Source: Planctomycetota bacterium
GTDB lineage: Bacteria > Planctomycetota > Planctomycetia > Gemmatales > Gemmataceae
Length of the DNA stretch: 34,421 nucleotides
Assembly (NCBI GenBank): GCA_026692965.1
Contig: JAPLNF010000294.1
Location: 1 to 34,421, forward strand
Direction: 5' to 3'
Position 1 is the stretch's first letter, and each line of letters starts with the position of its first letter. Made by a program: the position numbers and the translations under genes. A model generated the notes under the pieces. That model was not told the origin of the DNA and did not search any database. It worked only from the letters and a program-made list of their open reading frames with translations. Positions 22,390-30,588 of this stretch are shown here, piece by piece.

Positions 22390-22422
22390 AAAGAAGAAAG
22401 ACGGGAATTAACCCCGCCTTTC
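22385..22422 (-). terminator. Rho-independent terminator of the sigma factor gene
   Basis: Read on the minus strand, a ten-base-pair stem (22422-22413 with 22405-22396, including one G-U pair) closes a loop of seven bases and is followed by TTCTTTTTA. It lies 28 bases after the sigma factor stop codon. The U tract overlaps the last codons of the convergent acyltransferase gene. It may also stop that gene's transcript, though the plus-strand T tract is poor. Confidence 0.7.
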
Positions 22423-22449
22423 CTGTTTCATAGATTACCAAACAGCATT

Positions 22450-23463
22450 TTATCCAAGAAGAAGATCAGCTTCCCAACCAACGCGTTCAGCGGAGGCACG
22501 AAGTTTTTCTAATGCTCGATTTTGAATTTGGCGAACTCGTTCTTTGCTAATGCGAAGGAGATTCCCGATTTGACGAAGGCTGTGAGTACCACTGCCAGTT
22601 AAGCCAAAGCGGAGGTCCAAAACTTTGCGTTCTCTAGGACGAAGATTTTCCATTAGGAACAACAATGCTTCCTGACGCTCATTATTAGAGCGTTGAATTG
22701 TGCTTTCGTTGTCTGGCATGGCTTCAGTGAGTTTAAAATCACTGTCATCATCAAGAACAGCATTCAAGGAAACAGGTGTTCGAGTAGCAGTTTGAAGGTG
22801 AGTCAAGTGCTCAAGGCTAGAGCCTGTACGAGAAGCCAATTCTTGGGGGGTAGGCAAATGTTTGCCACCATGAGCCAGAGCTTCGGATTCTTGTTGTAGT
22901 TGACCTAATTCTTGCAAATGGTGAGGAGAAAGACTGACCAAATGGCTTTGTCTTGCAACCGCAATCTGCAATGTTTGCCTGATCCACCAAGTTGCATAAG
23001 TTGCAAGTCGGGTACCATGGCTCACATCAAATCTATCGATAGCTTGCATCAAGCCACAAACAGCTTCTTGGAGCAAATCGGCATAACTAAGAGCATGGTG
23101 CCTAAAGCGTTTGGCAACGTGAGCAGCAAGGCGAATATTTGCGGAAGCGAGCCTATGCTTAAGATGTACATAACGATCATGAAGCCTTCTGATTGCAGCA
23201 GCACTGCGAACGGGTTCGATACAGTTATCTTTGATAAACTGTGCCATAGGCCAAGGTTCGAGGGGTGGCCTTTGGCTGCGAAGTTTTGGATATTGTCTAA
23301 CCAAAGCACGAACTAATTCGCATTTGGTTTCCCAAAAATCAGCCAACAAGTTTCGTTCTTCTTCTGGAGTTAAAAGATCAGAGGAGAAAATAGTAGGATT
23401 TTCAGTGGTGCTAAGAACTTCAATTTCTTTGAGATCAACCTCAGCACTTTTCTTAGTTTTCAT
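22450..23463 (-). CDS. Sigma-70 family RNA polymerase sigma factor (RpoD-like group 2)
   Basis: The protein is 337 residues. Region 2.1 begins near L-A-S-A-N-I-R-L-A (109-117). Region 2.2-2.3 has L-L-Q-E-A-V-C-G-L-M-Q-A-I-D-R-F-D, then T-Y-A-T-W-W-I-R-Q. Region 3 follows, and region 4 ends with R-E-R-K-V-L-D-L-R-F-G-L and the helix-turn-helix L-R-Q-I-G-N-L-L-R-I-S-K-E-R-V-R-Q-I. It lacks the long acidic region 1.1 of a housekeeping sigma. After W-W-I-R-Q the sequence reads T-L-Q-I-A-V-A-R-Q, where RpoD has A-I-T-R-A-I-A-D-Q; the -10-reading glutamine is kept but the usual threonine is replaced. It therefore probably reads a related but distinct promoter set. AAGGA precedes the ATG. Confidence 0.9.
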   Translation of the reverse strand: MKTKKSAEVDLKEIEVLSTTENPTIFSSDLLTPEEERNLLADFWETKCELVRALVRQYPKLRSQRPPLEPWPMAQFIKDNCIEPVRSAAAIRRLHDRYVHLKHRLASANIRLAAHVAKRFRHHALSYADLLQEAVCGLMQAIDRFDVSHGTRLATYATWWIRQTLQIAVARQSHLVSLSPHHLQELGQLQQESEALAHGGKHLPTPQELASRTGSSLEHLTHLQTATRTPVSLNAVLDDDSDFKLTEAMPDNESTIQRSNNERQEALLFLMENLRPRERKVLDLRFGLTGSGTHSLRQIGNLLRISKERVRQIQNRALEKLRASAERVGWEADLLLG

Positions 23464-23796
23464 TACAATTCCTTAGATAAATAAAATAAACAATAATTAG
23501 CATAAACCCTGATAAATTATGGATTTACAACTTTACAATTAAACAGAAATCATGAAGGAGCATACCAACATAGATTTCGATTGAGCCTAGTTCGAAATAA
23601 TTGACCCGCAGGTCGAATTTAAATCACCTTGCCCAAGGGATACCGAATCTTATAGGGGATGGGGAGGGATTTCAAGTAGAAATTTGAAAATATTACAATA
23701 GCTTGAATGATTCATTTCCAAGTGCTTTCTATAAGTGAATTAATCATTACCATTTAACAAATCGACCACACCATGGTTTAACTTGTAAAAACTTAG
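23464..23796. other. 333-base gene-free region upstream of the sigma factor gene
   Basis: It separates the end of hpnG from the sigma factor start, both on the minus strand. I see no open frame of note and no tRNA. It is AT-rich apart from a short G-tract cluster (about 23655-23670). An odd palindrome, TGAATGATTCA, lies at 23704-23714, and AATGATT/AATCATT form an inverted pair across about 30 bases around 23707-23752. Sigma factor promoter elements must lie here but none is convincing by eye. Confidence 0.5.
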
Positions 23797-24621
23797 TCAA
23801 ATATGGGTGTCGAAGTTCGTGCCCTCCATGTTTTTTCGATTCTTTGGACCTAAACCGTTAATAAGCAGTACTAAAGCTAGTAATAATTTTTTTTTCGCTA
23901 AACTTGTCTTAAACCCTAGGTGAAGTAATTGCCAAACTGCAGTTGGGTTAAAAAACACGTAAAAAACGAGTGGAAGAACCAAAAGTCGGCCTTTTTGAAC
24001 AAAAGTTGCCAGTTTTTCAGGAACTGTAAAGCCTAAATCATCCAAAATAACCCTCAAACAAAAAACAGGGACCCTGATTTCAAAAAAAATATCATTTACA
24101 AGCTTCAATTCCATTTCCACCAAATCTGCCCCCTCTTCACCTAAAATCTCTTTTACCGCCGGAGTTGCAACTTGATCCACAGTCACACCAACCCCAAGCC
24201 GTATCAAATTTTGATTAAAAAAAAGCGGGGCTACTGATATTGTTTCAGAGATTATGGTCGTTTGATGATCAGCAAGAATTTGGTTCACAAAAAAAACATC
24301 GCCCGTCTTGCTCTCTTTTTTGCATCCACCAGCAAATCCAGCTAACAACACCAGGTCAGGCCTAACCAGTTTATTTTCTAAAATCAATTCGCTTAATTGC
24401 AAAGAAAATTGCTGGGCTTCCGCCCCAACACCAACTACAAAACTGCTGATACGAAAGCCTGAATAATCCCCTTCAATAAACGAAATACCTGAAACTTGGT
24501 TGGGTGTTTTTGTTTGAATACGATGCAAAAAAGAAAGCTCCTCAGCCCATGTAGGGAAAAGGAGCCACAAAAGCTTTATAACAGACGCATCCGCCTGATT
24601 ATTTTCTAAGAAAGTTGCCAC
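23797..24621 (-). CDS. hpnG: Hopanoid-associated nucleosidase/phosphorylase HpnG
   Basis: The protein is 274 residues with a GTG start. It has a purine-nucleoside-phosphorylase-like fold: L-A-G-F-A-G-G-C-K (about 92-100) with T-G-D-V-F-F following, then V-T-V-D-Q-V-A, and D-L-V-E-M-E-L (the sugar-binding Met-Glu region), then L-R-V-I-L-D-D near the purine site. The tail F-N-P-T-A-V-W-Q-L-L-H-L-G matches the family-specific C-terminus. HpnG releases adenine from adenosylhopane to give ribosylhopane. The start codon lies inside the end of hpnH (16-base overlap), confirming the pathway link. It is somewhat longer than usual, with a tail of about 25 polar residues. It is the last gene of the operon. 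Confidence 0.86.
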   Translation of the reverse strand: MATFLENNQADASVIKLLWLLFPTWAEELSFLHRIQTKTPNQVSGISFIEGDYSGFRISSFVVGVGAEAQQFSLQLSELILENKLVRPDLVLLAGFAGGCKKESKTGDVFFVNQILADHQTTIISETISVAPLFFNQNLIRLGVGVTVDQVATPAVKEILGEEGADLVEMELKLVNDIFFEIRVPVFCLRVILDDLGFTVPEKLATFVQKGRLLVLPLVFYVFFNPTAVWQLLHLGFKTSLAKKKLLLALVLLINGLGPKNRKNMEGTNFDTHI

Positions 24622-25625
24622 ATCAACATCTTCAGGCTATCACCTAATTTACCATTAACCCCAAGTGCGGCACTGGCCTCAAAGCCCGAATGGACCAAAC
24701 AATGTTCACAACGAGGGTCTTTACCGTGGCCATAACTATCCCAATCGGTGTCATTCATTAAACCATCAAAGGTATCATGATGAGTATCAGTAATAAGATA
24801 GCAAGGCCCTTTCCAGCCTTTGACATTACGAGTAGGGTTGCCCCAGGCTGTACAAGGGATTTCACGTTTACCACTTAAAAACTCAAGATAAATAGGGGAA
24901 GACATCATCTTGTATTTTTTGAAAAGGGATTGAGCTTCAACAAATTTCTTACGAATGTCATCACGCGTCATAAATATTTCGGCAGCGCCATCTGGATTCG
25001 TTTCATGAACTGCAGAATATCCATAGGAAGGAGAAATCAAAAAGCCATCAACCCCTAATTTTGAAAGAAAAGCGTAAAGCTTATCTATTTCATCAAGGTT
25101 GGTTTCCTTGTAAATGGTGGTATTGGTACAAACCAAAAACCCAGCTTTTTTCGCAGCTTTTATACCTTCAACCGCAGCTTTGAAAACGCCTTCACGTTCC
25201 ACCATAAGATCATGGGTCGCTTCCATGCCATCAAGGTGGACATTAAAGAAGAAACGATCACTCGGTTTAAACTGATCGAGTTTCTTTTCTAGAAATACAC
25301 CGTTGGTACAAAGATAGATGTGTTTTCTGCGATCAAGAATTTCTTTTACCAACCTGCCAATTTCCGGATAGATCAGAGGTTCACCACCACAAATACTAAC
25401 GATCGGTGCTGCTGCTTCATCAACAGAAGCCATACATTCTTCAACCGAAAGTTTATCCTTAATGGTTTGAGAGTATTCTCGAATTCTTCCGCACCCTGTG
25501 CAAGTAAGATTACAAGCATGGAGAGGTTCAAGCATAAGAACCAGTGGGAATTTTTTCTGCCCAGTTATTTTCTTTTTGCCTATATAGCCAATCATAGTAG
25601 AAGTTAACGATAATGGAAAACGCAT
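24606..25625 (-). CDS. hpnH: Hopanoid biosynthesis radical SAM protein HpnH (adenosylhopane synthase)
   Basis: The protein is 339 residues. The radical SAM cluster motif C-x3-C-x2-C is Cys38, Cys42, Cys45 (C-N-L-T-C-T-G-C-G-R-I), followed by the G-G-E-P motif (about 80-83) that binds the SAM amino group. More cysteines lie at the C-terminal end (R-C-E-H-C), which is typical of the HpnH subfamily. The enzyme couples a 5'-deoxyadenosyl radical to diploptene, giving adenosylhopane, the first step of side-chain extension. It lies 73 bases downstream of shc and overlaps hpnG. Confidence 0.95.
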   Translation of the reverse strand: MRFPLSLTSTMIGYIGKKKITGQKKFPLVLMLEPLHACNLTCTGCGRIREYSQTIKDKLSVEECMASVDEAAAPIVSICGGEPLIYPEIGRLVKEILDRRKHIYLCTNGVFLEKKLDQFKPSDRFFFNVHLDGMEATHDLMVEREGVFKAAVEGIKAAKKAGFLVCTNTTIYKETNLDEIDKLYAFLSKLGVDGFLISPSYGYSAVHETNPDGAAEIFMTRDDIRKKFVEAQSLFKKYKMMSSPIYLEFLSGKREIPCTAWGNPTRNVKGWKGPCYLITDTHHDTFDGLMNDTDWDSYGHGKDPRCEHCLVHSGFEASAALGVNGKLGDSLKMLMWQLS

Positions 25626-25698
25626 TAGAAATCCCTTTCACTGCATATATGTAAAGAAGTTAGAATCATTTAAACCGACAAACTGATCCAACACCAGA

Positions 25699-27687
25699 TC
25701 AATAAGTATTCTGCTTGAAGGCATACCCAAGAGCACGGCAATACCGTGAAAGAGCCATCAATGGGAAATAGACTCGATAATAATGGTACTTAAGATAAAA
25801 AACCTTAGGAAACCCAGTGCCCGTAAAAAAGTATTCAGCCCAATCGCCTCCGGAATCTTGAGTATTTATGAGATAAGAAATACCATTTCGGACCGCTTCC
25901 GAATTTTCTTCACCAGCTGCAATTAGCCCTAAAATGGCCCATGCAGTTTGGGAAGGAGTAGCCTCGCCCTGACCAGCAAGCGATGGATCATTGTAAGTAG
26001 CACAAGTTTCACCCCAAGAACCATCTTGATGCTGACACCCCTTAAGCCACTGAACAGCTTTAATAATCATAGGGGCCTTCATATCAAACCCTACGGCTTT
26101 AAGACCGAGCAAAACTTGCCAAGTACCATAAATATAATTCACGCCCCAGCGACCAACCCAAGCGCCCCATGGTTCCTGAGAACACCGAATATACTCAATG
26201 GCTTTTTGGATGTGGATTTCATTTGAACGATAACCGAGTTCACCCAGCGCCTCTAAAACACGTGCGGAAATATCCGGACAAGTGGGGTCAAGCATCGCAT
26301 TGTGATCAGCAAATGGAACCTTGGTTAAAAATTCCTGATCGATATCTTTATCGAAGGCGCCCCAGCCTCCATCCCGATTTTGCATCAAGAAAATCCAACG
26401 AACCGATCTCTCGATAGCAGCAATACATTCTGGGCGATTGTGACTATTAGTTTTTACCATTGCAATGATGACCATTGCGGTGTCATCAATATCTGGATAA
26501 AACTGGTTGTTATATTCAAAGAACCAACCTGCAGGCTTCATATCAGGATGATTGGTTGAGCAATCAATTTTACCAGTAACCTCTTTTTTCAAAAGCCAGT
26601 CTACTGCTTTTCTTAAATTCAAATCATCTTGGGGTTGGCCAGCATCTGCGACAGCAATCGTAGCAAGTGCGGTATCCCAAACTGGAGAAACACAAGGTTG
26701 AAGTCGAATGGTACCTTTTTCCTCGATAACTAGGTCAAGCAATTGCTTTAGGGCCCATTGCATTTCGGGGGCAGATTCTTTAACACCCAAGCACTTAAGT
26801 GCAACCACGGTGTAAATCATGGGCGGAAAAATAGCCCCTACACCGTCGGAGTATTGGAAATGTTCACGCATCCAATGAGCCGCTTTGCTAACTGCATAAT
26901 TTCTTAGTAACGGTAATCGTGGAGCGATCTTTTTGATTGCAAAGTCTGCCAACAAAAAGAAATTACGCCAGGAGAAAACTTCTTTGGAAGGGGGAGAAGG
27001 CCATTTTGCCTGCCAAGGATCTTCTACAAAAAGTTCACGAATACCTTTATCTTGGGCCAATTTAATCGATGGTTTGATCGCAGAAAAAATGCTCAGGGGG
27101 ACAAGGATGGTTCTAGTCCAACTAGACATCGAATAAATGCTAATAGGAAACCATGAAGGTAAAAGCAATAGTTCAGGGGGAACTTCAGGGCAATTTTGAT
27201 AAGAGTATTCGCCCAAAAGCGCAAAATAAAACCGAGAAAAACTATTACAATTTTCAGCACCACCAGCTTGAAGTATTTTTTCCCGAGCAAGTTTCATCCA
27301 TGGCAATTGGGTAGATACACCAGTTAACTTCAAAGCGAAGTAAGCCTTGGTTGAAACACTAAGATCAAAAGGCCCGCCTGGAAAATTACTCCAACCACCA
27401 TCTGGATTAAGTTGCGATTGAATATAAGCCGAACACTTCTGACATATTTCATCGTTTTCTTTACCCAAAAATGCCATGAGTAAAACAAACTCAGATTCTA
27501 AAATAGTGTCGCCTTGTAATTCAGCAACCCAGTGCCCATCTTTTTGCTGATGTCGAGTCAAAAAATCGCGGCCATTACCAACCGCAGTAAATGCTTGGTC
27601 TAGCAAATTACCAACTTGGCCTGAAACAGGATTAAAAGTCGTGTGCTTTTTATTTATGAACGATACTGGCACAGGAATCCTTTCCAT
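25699..27687 (-). CDS. shc: Squalene-hopene cyclase
   Basis: The protein is 662 residues, normal for the family. The catalytic D-x-D-D motif is D-I-D-D-T-A at 399-404, the site that protonates squalene. QW repeats are visible across the chain, for example D-G-H-W (50-53), D-G-G-W (96-99), D-G-G-W-G-A-F and D-G-S-W-G-E. It cyclises squalene to hopene at the membrane and is membrane-associated through a hydrophobic plateau. No Shine-Dalgarno precedes the ATG, and with the candidate promoter at 27709-27737 the leader would be only about 15 bases. Its upstream neighbour is hpnA, and hpnH and hpnG follow, so this is the core of the hopanoid operon. Confidence 0.96.
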   Translation of the reverse strand: MERIPVPVSFINKKHTTFNPVSGQVGNLLDQAFTAVGNGRDFLTRHQQKDGHWVAELQGDTILESEFVLLMAFLGKENDEICQKCSAYIQSQLNPDGGWSNFPGGPFDLSVSTKAYFALKLTGVSTQLPWMKLAREKILQAGGAENCNSFSRFYFALLGEYSYQNCPEVPPELLLLPSWFPISIYSMSSWTRTILVPLSIFSAIKPSIKLAQDKGIRELFVEDPWQAKWPSPPSKEVFSWRNFFLLADFAIKKIAPRLPLLRNYAVSKAAHWMREHFQYSDGVGAIFPPMIYTVVALKCLGVKESAPEMQWALKQLLDLVIEEKGTIRLQPCVSPVWDTALATIAVADAGQPQDDLNLRKAVDWLLKKEVTGKIDCSTNHPDMKPAGWFFEYNNQFYPDIDDTAMVIIAMVKTNSHNRPECIAAIERSVRWIFLMQNRDGGWGAFDKDIDQEFLTKVPFADHNAMLDPTCPDISARVLEALGELGYRSNEIHIQKAIEYIRCSQEPWGAWVGRWGVNYIYGTWQVLLGLKAVGFDMKAPMIIKAVQWLKGCQHQDGSWGETCATYNDPSLAGQGEATPSQTAWAILGLIAAGEENSEAVRNGISYLINTQDSGGDWAEYFFTGTGFPKVFYLKYHYYRVYFPLMALSRYCRALGYAFKQNTY

Positions 27688-27708
27688 TGCTAAACAATTA
27701 ATTAAACT

Positions 27709-27737
27709 ATTAAAAACGATGGATGGCTATCTGGCAA
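27709..27737 (-). promoter_or_regulatory. Candidate sigma-70-type promoter for shc
   Basis: On the minus strand TTGCCA (27737-27732) and TTTAAT (27714-27709) are separated by exactly 17 bases. Each box matches five of six consensus positions. It lies between hpnA and shc, 22 bases before the shc ATG, implying a very short leader. This would let shc-hpnH-hpnG be transcribed apart from hpnA. Confidence 0.5.
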
Positions 27738-27783
27738 GCAACTTTAATAAACAATTTTGAAAAGTTGATTCTTTACCAACAAT

Positions 27784-28785
27784 CTAGATCAATCCAATAG
27801 AATTAAACCAAGCAACCGCTTCCTGCAGGGAATTTTCAACAGGACGGACTTTCCATCCAAAGTCTTTTAAGGCAACATTGCTTTTAAAGTGCATGATTCT
27901 TCGAGTTAATTGCACCCCGGTTAAGTTTGCTTGAGGGGCTTTTCCTGTAACAAAGTCGGCCCACAATTCTGAAAAAAAAGCAAATCCGAGAGCTAAAGGG
28001 TAAGGGATTTGAGTCTCTGGGCCAGGTAAGCCAACTATTTTGGATAATATTTGAAATACCTCCATAATGGTTTTGTTTTCCCCTGAAAGAATATACCGCC
28101 TTCCTGGTTCCCCTCTTTCACAAGCAAGAATGAAACCTTGGGCAATATCTCGAACATCCGCCAAATTCAAATCGCCTGCAATGTACTCTTTCCTTCCGGC
28201 TTTGCAAAAATCGAGGATCATTTTTGAAGGAGGACTAAGTCCATAATCTCCTGGGCCAATAGGAAGCGTAGGATTCACTACGATCACGGGTGCGCCCATT
28301 GAACCTAATCCTAACGCGAACAATTCTGCACGCATTTTCGACCTACAATAACTGCCAATCGCATCTTTCAATCCAACCTGCTGCGTTTCAGTGATTTCAT
28401 CTTTTTGATTTTTACGAGTGAGAATACTTTCGGTACTGGCATGAACAATTCTTTTTACACCTAAATCGAGTGCAACTTCGATTACATTTTTCGCACCCTG
28501 AAAATTGACCTGATGATAATGTGATCTGCTTTTCCGCCAAAGATTGGGATCTGCAGCAAGATGAAAAACTACGGAACAACCTGATATCGCATTCTTTAAA
28601 CTTTCTCTTTTCGTGATATCAGCCCAAACAATCTCAAGATCAATTTTAGGGAGATGATTAATATTTACGCCAGGTTTTTCAAGAACCCGGACTGCAAAGC
28701 CTCGCTGCAAAAGGGCAGAAACCAAATGACTTCCAATGAAGCCTGCACCACCAGTCACTAAAACTTTATCGCTTTTGTTTATCAT
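27784..28785 (-). CDS. hpnA: Hopanoid-associated NAD-dependent epimerase/dehydratase HpnA
   Basis: The protein is 333 residues, an extended-SDR enzyme. The NAD-binding glycine motif T-G-G-A-G-F-I-G-S is at 11-19, the Y-x3-K catalytic pair is Tyr146/Lys150 (S-Y-C-R-S-K), and V-F-H-L-A-A-D-P-N-L-W (73-83) is typical of HpnA. Such enzymes occur in hopanoid clusters and are presumed to act on the sugar-like side chain, but the reaction is not well proven. It lies 96 bases upstream of shc on the same strand. No Shine-Dalgarno is obvious at the ATG. Confidence 0.86.
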   Translation of the reverse strand: MINKSDKVLVTGGAGFIGSHLVSALLQRGFAVRVLEKPGVNINHLPKIDLEIVWADITKRESLKNAISGCSVVFHLAADPNLWRKSRSHYHQVNFQGAKNVIEVALDLGVKRIVHASTESILTRKNQKDEITETQQVGLKDAIGSYCRSKMRAELFALGLGSMGAPVIVVNPTLPIGPGDYGLSPPSKMILDFCKAGRKEYIAGDLNLADVRDIAQGFILACERGEPGRRYILSGENKTIMEVFQILSKIVGLPGPETQIPYPLALGFAFFSELWADFVTGKAPQANLTGVQLTRRIMHFKSNVALKDFGWKVRPVENSLQEAVAWFNSIGLI

Positions 28786-28827
28786 TGAATGGAAGTCATT
28801 GAGTCAAACCATTTACTTGACAGCAAC

Positions 28828-28856
28828 AAAAAAAAAGCTCAAACACTAGTTAGCCT
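28828..28856 (-). terminator. Possible Rho-independent terminator after fhcC
   Basis: On the minus strand, GCTAAC and GTT-TG-AGC can form an imperfect six-base-pair stem with a two-base bulge around TAGT, followed directly by nine Ts. The fhcC stop codon is inside the stem. The stem is weak, but the T tract is long. Confidence 0.35.
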
Positions 28857-29652
28857 TACAAAGGATTTCACCCCGACCAAGAGAAATTAAATCTCCGCAA
28901 TATCTAGACCAAGGAGAAATCGTATTCATTAACGGGAAGTTGAATTGCTTGAGTTTATTAAAATAAATCGTAAGGAAAGAAGGATCATAATTGCATGAGA
29001 AGCGGAAAGTGGGAAGCAATGCAGGCCTTTCAGAAAGAAAAACCAACGAGCCTCTTTTCATCTCAGCACCCGCCCTTATGCCAACAGATCCAGCAGTAAT
29101 AATGGTGCCTGCGATCATTCCCATCCCTACAAAGTCGCCAACATTTTTACCAATGGCAATAAGGCCCCGCCTCATGTGGGAACCAACCTCATTACCACAG
29201 CTTCCATGAATGATAAGATTTCCTCCTCGCATCCCAACCGATGCGCCCCTATAAGCAGCACCAATAAGATGTCCCGCATCGCCAAGGATTTCAATAGTTC
29301 CACCTTTCATTTCTGCGCCAACCCAATCCGTAGCAGACCCCCTAACCAGAATTGACCCGCCTAAAATGCCAGCCCCTAGATGCATTCCCACATTTCCAAG
29401 GACTTCAATTTTTCCACGCGTCATTCTGCTACCAATTAATTTAACATTGGAGCAATCATTTTCGATCAAAATAGAATCATCGTCCATCGTTCCAGTAATA
29501 GAAAAGAACTGGCCAAGTTCGCACTTTCGATTACCATCAAAGACTGGAAGCTTGGAAATGTCTGAATTAGATTTACCAAGAAAGAAATCGGGGGTAATAC
29601 ATTCCGCTTCAAGCGGAATCTTAGAACTAGACAGATAAGAAAGACGAATCAT
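28846..29652 (-). CDS. fhcC: Formylmethanofuran dehydrogenase-type subunit C (formyltransferase/hydrolase complex)
   Basis: The protein is 268 residues. The central part (about 75-215) is a run of glycine-rich beta-helix repeats of the form G-x-x-x-G-x-x-M-x-x-G-x-I-x-I-x-G-x-x-G, as in FwdC/FhcC and the C-terminal domain of glutamate synthase. In bacteria with tetrahydromethanopterin, FhcC is part of the Fhc complex, which releases formate from formyl-H4MPT. AAGG seven bases before the ATG supports the start. It follows ftr/fhcD after 39 bases, so the two form a transcription unit. fhcA and fhcB are absent from the window. Confidence 0.9.
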   Translation of the reverse strand: MIRLSYLSSSKIPLEAECITPDFFLGKSNSDISKLPVFDGNRKCELGQFFSITGTMDDDSILIENDCSNVKLIGSRMTRGKIEVLGNVGMHLGAGILGGSILVRGSATDWVGAEMKGGTIEILGDAGHLIGAAYRGASVGMRGGNLIIHGSCGNEVGSHMRRGLIAIGKNVGDFVGMGMIAGTIITAGSVGIRAGAEMKRGSLVFLSERPALLPTFRFSCNYDPSFLTIYFNKLKQFNFPLMNTISPWSRYCGDLISLGRGEILCKAN

Positions 29653-29691
29653 AAAAAAACCTTTGACAATAATCAGCTTAAAAACGAATAA

Positions 29692-30588
29692 CTAGCTTAT
29701 TAAGGAAGAAAGACGTATATGAACAGGCCCAAGCTTGCCTCCATAATTACCAGCACTGATGCACTCAACTCCCTCGCCACAAGCGGCATGAAGCGCATTT
29801 TTCATTGCAGCCTCAACAGCTTCTCTGGAAAACCCATCAATAACAATCTCATATACAGCAGATACATTTTGATCTAATTTGGAAGCAGCAATCGCTCGCA
29901 AGGTAGGGCAATAAGCTTCATTGGTACTGGCTTTAAGTTTTTTATATTTACTGCCTACTTTGCTTCCACTACGAACAACACCGCCGGGAAAAGGAAGAAG
30001 AACATCGGGAACTTTGCGCGCCGCAGCAACCCCTCTTGAGGCTGCCTGAAGTGCAAGGGTCTGAGTGGTAGCAAGAATAAGAATATTGCCACCAGCCACT
30101 CCTTTAACTGTGCCGAATTTATCTTCACAAACAAATTCGCCATCCATGACAGGAATACGCCAATATCTCTTGCCATCCAAAAGTTTACTGGTTTGATACC
30201 CATCCCCAAAAAAGCGCAACATGCCACCAATCTGAATAGCACGCAAAGGATCAATAGGCACACCATTATAACAAGCCGTGGTAGGGCAGGTTAAAATAGA
30301 TTGGCCAACCCTTGCGACAATCGCTTTTTGCAAAGCCTCTCTGGAAAAAGCAAAGAAGAGTAAAGAAAAGCCAGGCCGTCCATCAGGAGTTTCATCCGGA
30401 GAAAGTTCGCGCTCAATCCCTGCTTCAGTATCGCAACCAATAACGGAAGACGCATACCCTGTTGAAGTGGTAGCAGCGATGAAGGCCCATTCTCTGGAAA
30501 CCGCTGTGACAATAACGCGAGTACCAGTAATAGGAAAAGCTTCCGCAAAGGTGTCAATGATTTTGACACCTTGAAAAAAATTAAACAA
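29692..30588 (-). CDS. ftr: Formylmethanofuran--tetrahydromethanopterin formyltransferase
   Basis: I place the start at the TTG at 30588 (298 residues), because the family begins within a few residues of G-V-K-I-I-D-T-F-A-E-A-F, and GGGGA lies nine bases upstream. The open frame reaches a TTG at 30612, deeper inside the previous gene. Diagnostic segments are D-T-F-A-E-A-F, T-R-V-I-V-T-A, Y-A-S-S-V-I-G-C and E-A-G-I-E near the N-terminus. Later, P-T-T-A-C-Y-N-G and G-G-N-I-L-I-L-A-T-T appear. Ftr (FhcD in bacteria) moves the formyl group between H4MPT and the methanofuran-type carrier. It overlaps the oxidoreductase gene by eight bases and precedes fhcC. Confidence 0.9.
   Translation of the reverse strand: MFNFFQGVKIIDTFAEAFPITGTRVIVTAVSREWAFIAATTSTGYASSVIGCDTEAGIERELSPDETPDGRPGFSLLFFAFSREALQKAIVARVGQSILTCPTTACYNGVPIDPLRAIQIGGMLRFFGDGYQTSKLLDGKRYWRIPVMDGEFVCEDKFGTVKGVAGGNILILATTQTLALQAASRGVAAARKVPDVLLPFPGGVVRSGSKVGSKYKKLKASTNEAYCPTLRAIAASKLDQNVSAVYEIVIDGFSREAVEAAMKNALHAACGEGVECISAGNYGGKLGPVHIRLSSLIS

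Noticed and set aside
23560-23600. Short plus-strand frame beginning M-K-E-H-T
   Set aside because: It has only about ten codons, no ribosome-binding site and no known relatives.
23655-23672. G-quadruplex from GGGG-AT-GGGG-A-GGG
   Set aside because: Only three long G tracts are present, and the flanks lack a fourth.
28785-28822. TTGACT with TGATAA as an hpnA promoter
   Set aside because: The -10 box would overlap the hpnA start codon, placing transcription start inside the gene with no later in-frame start nearby.
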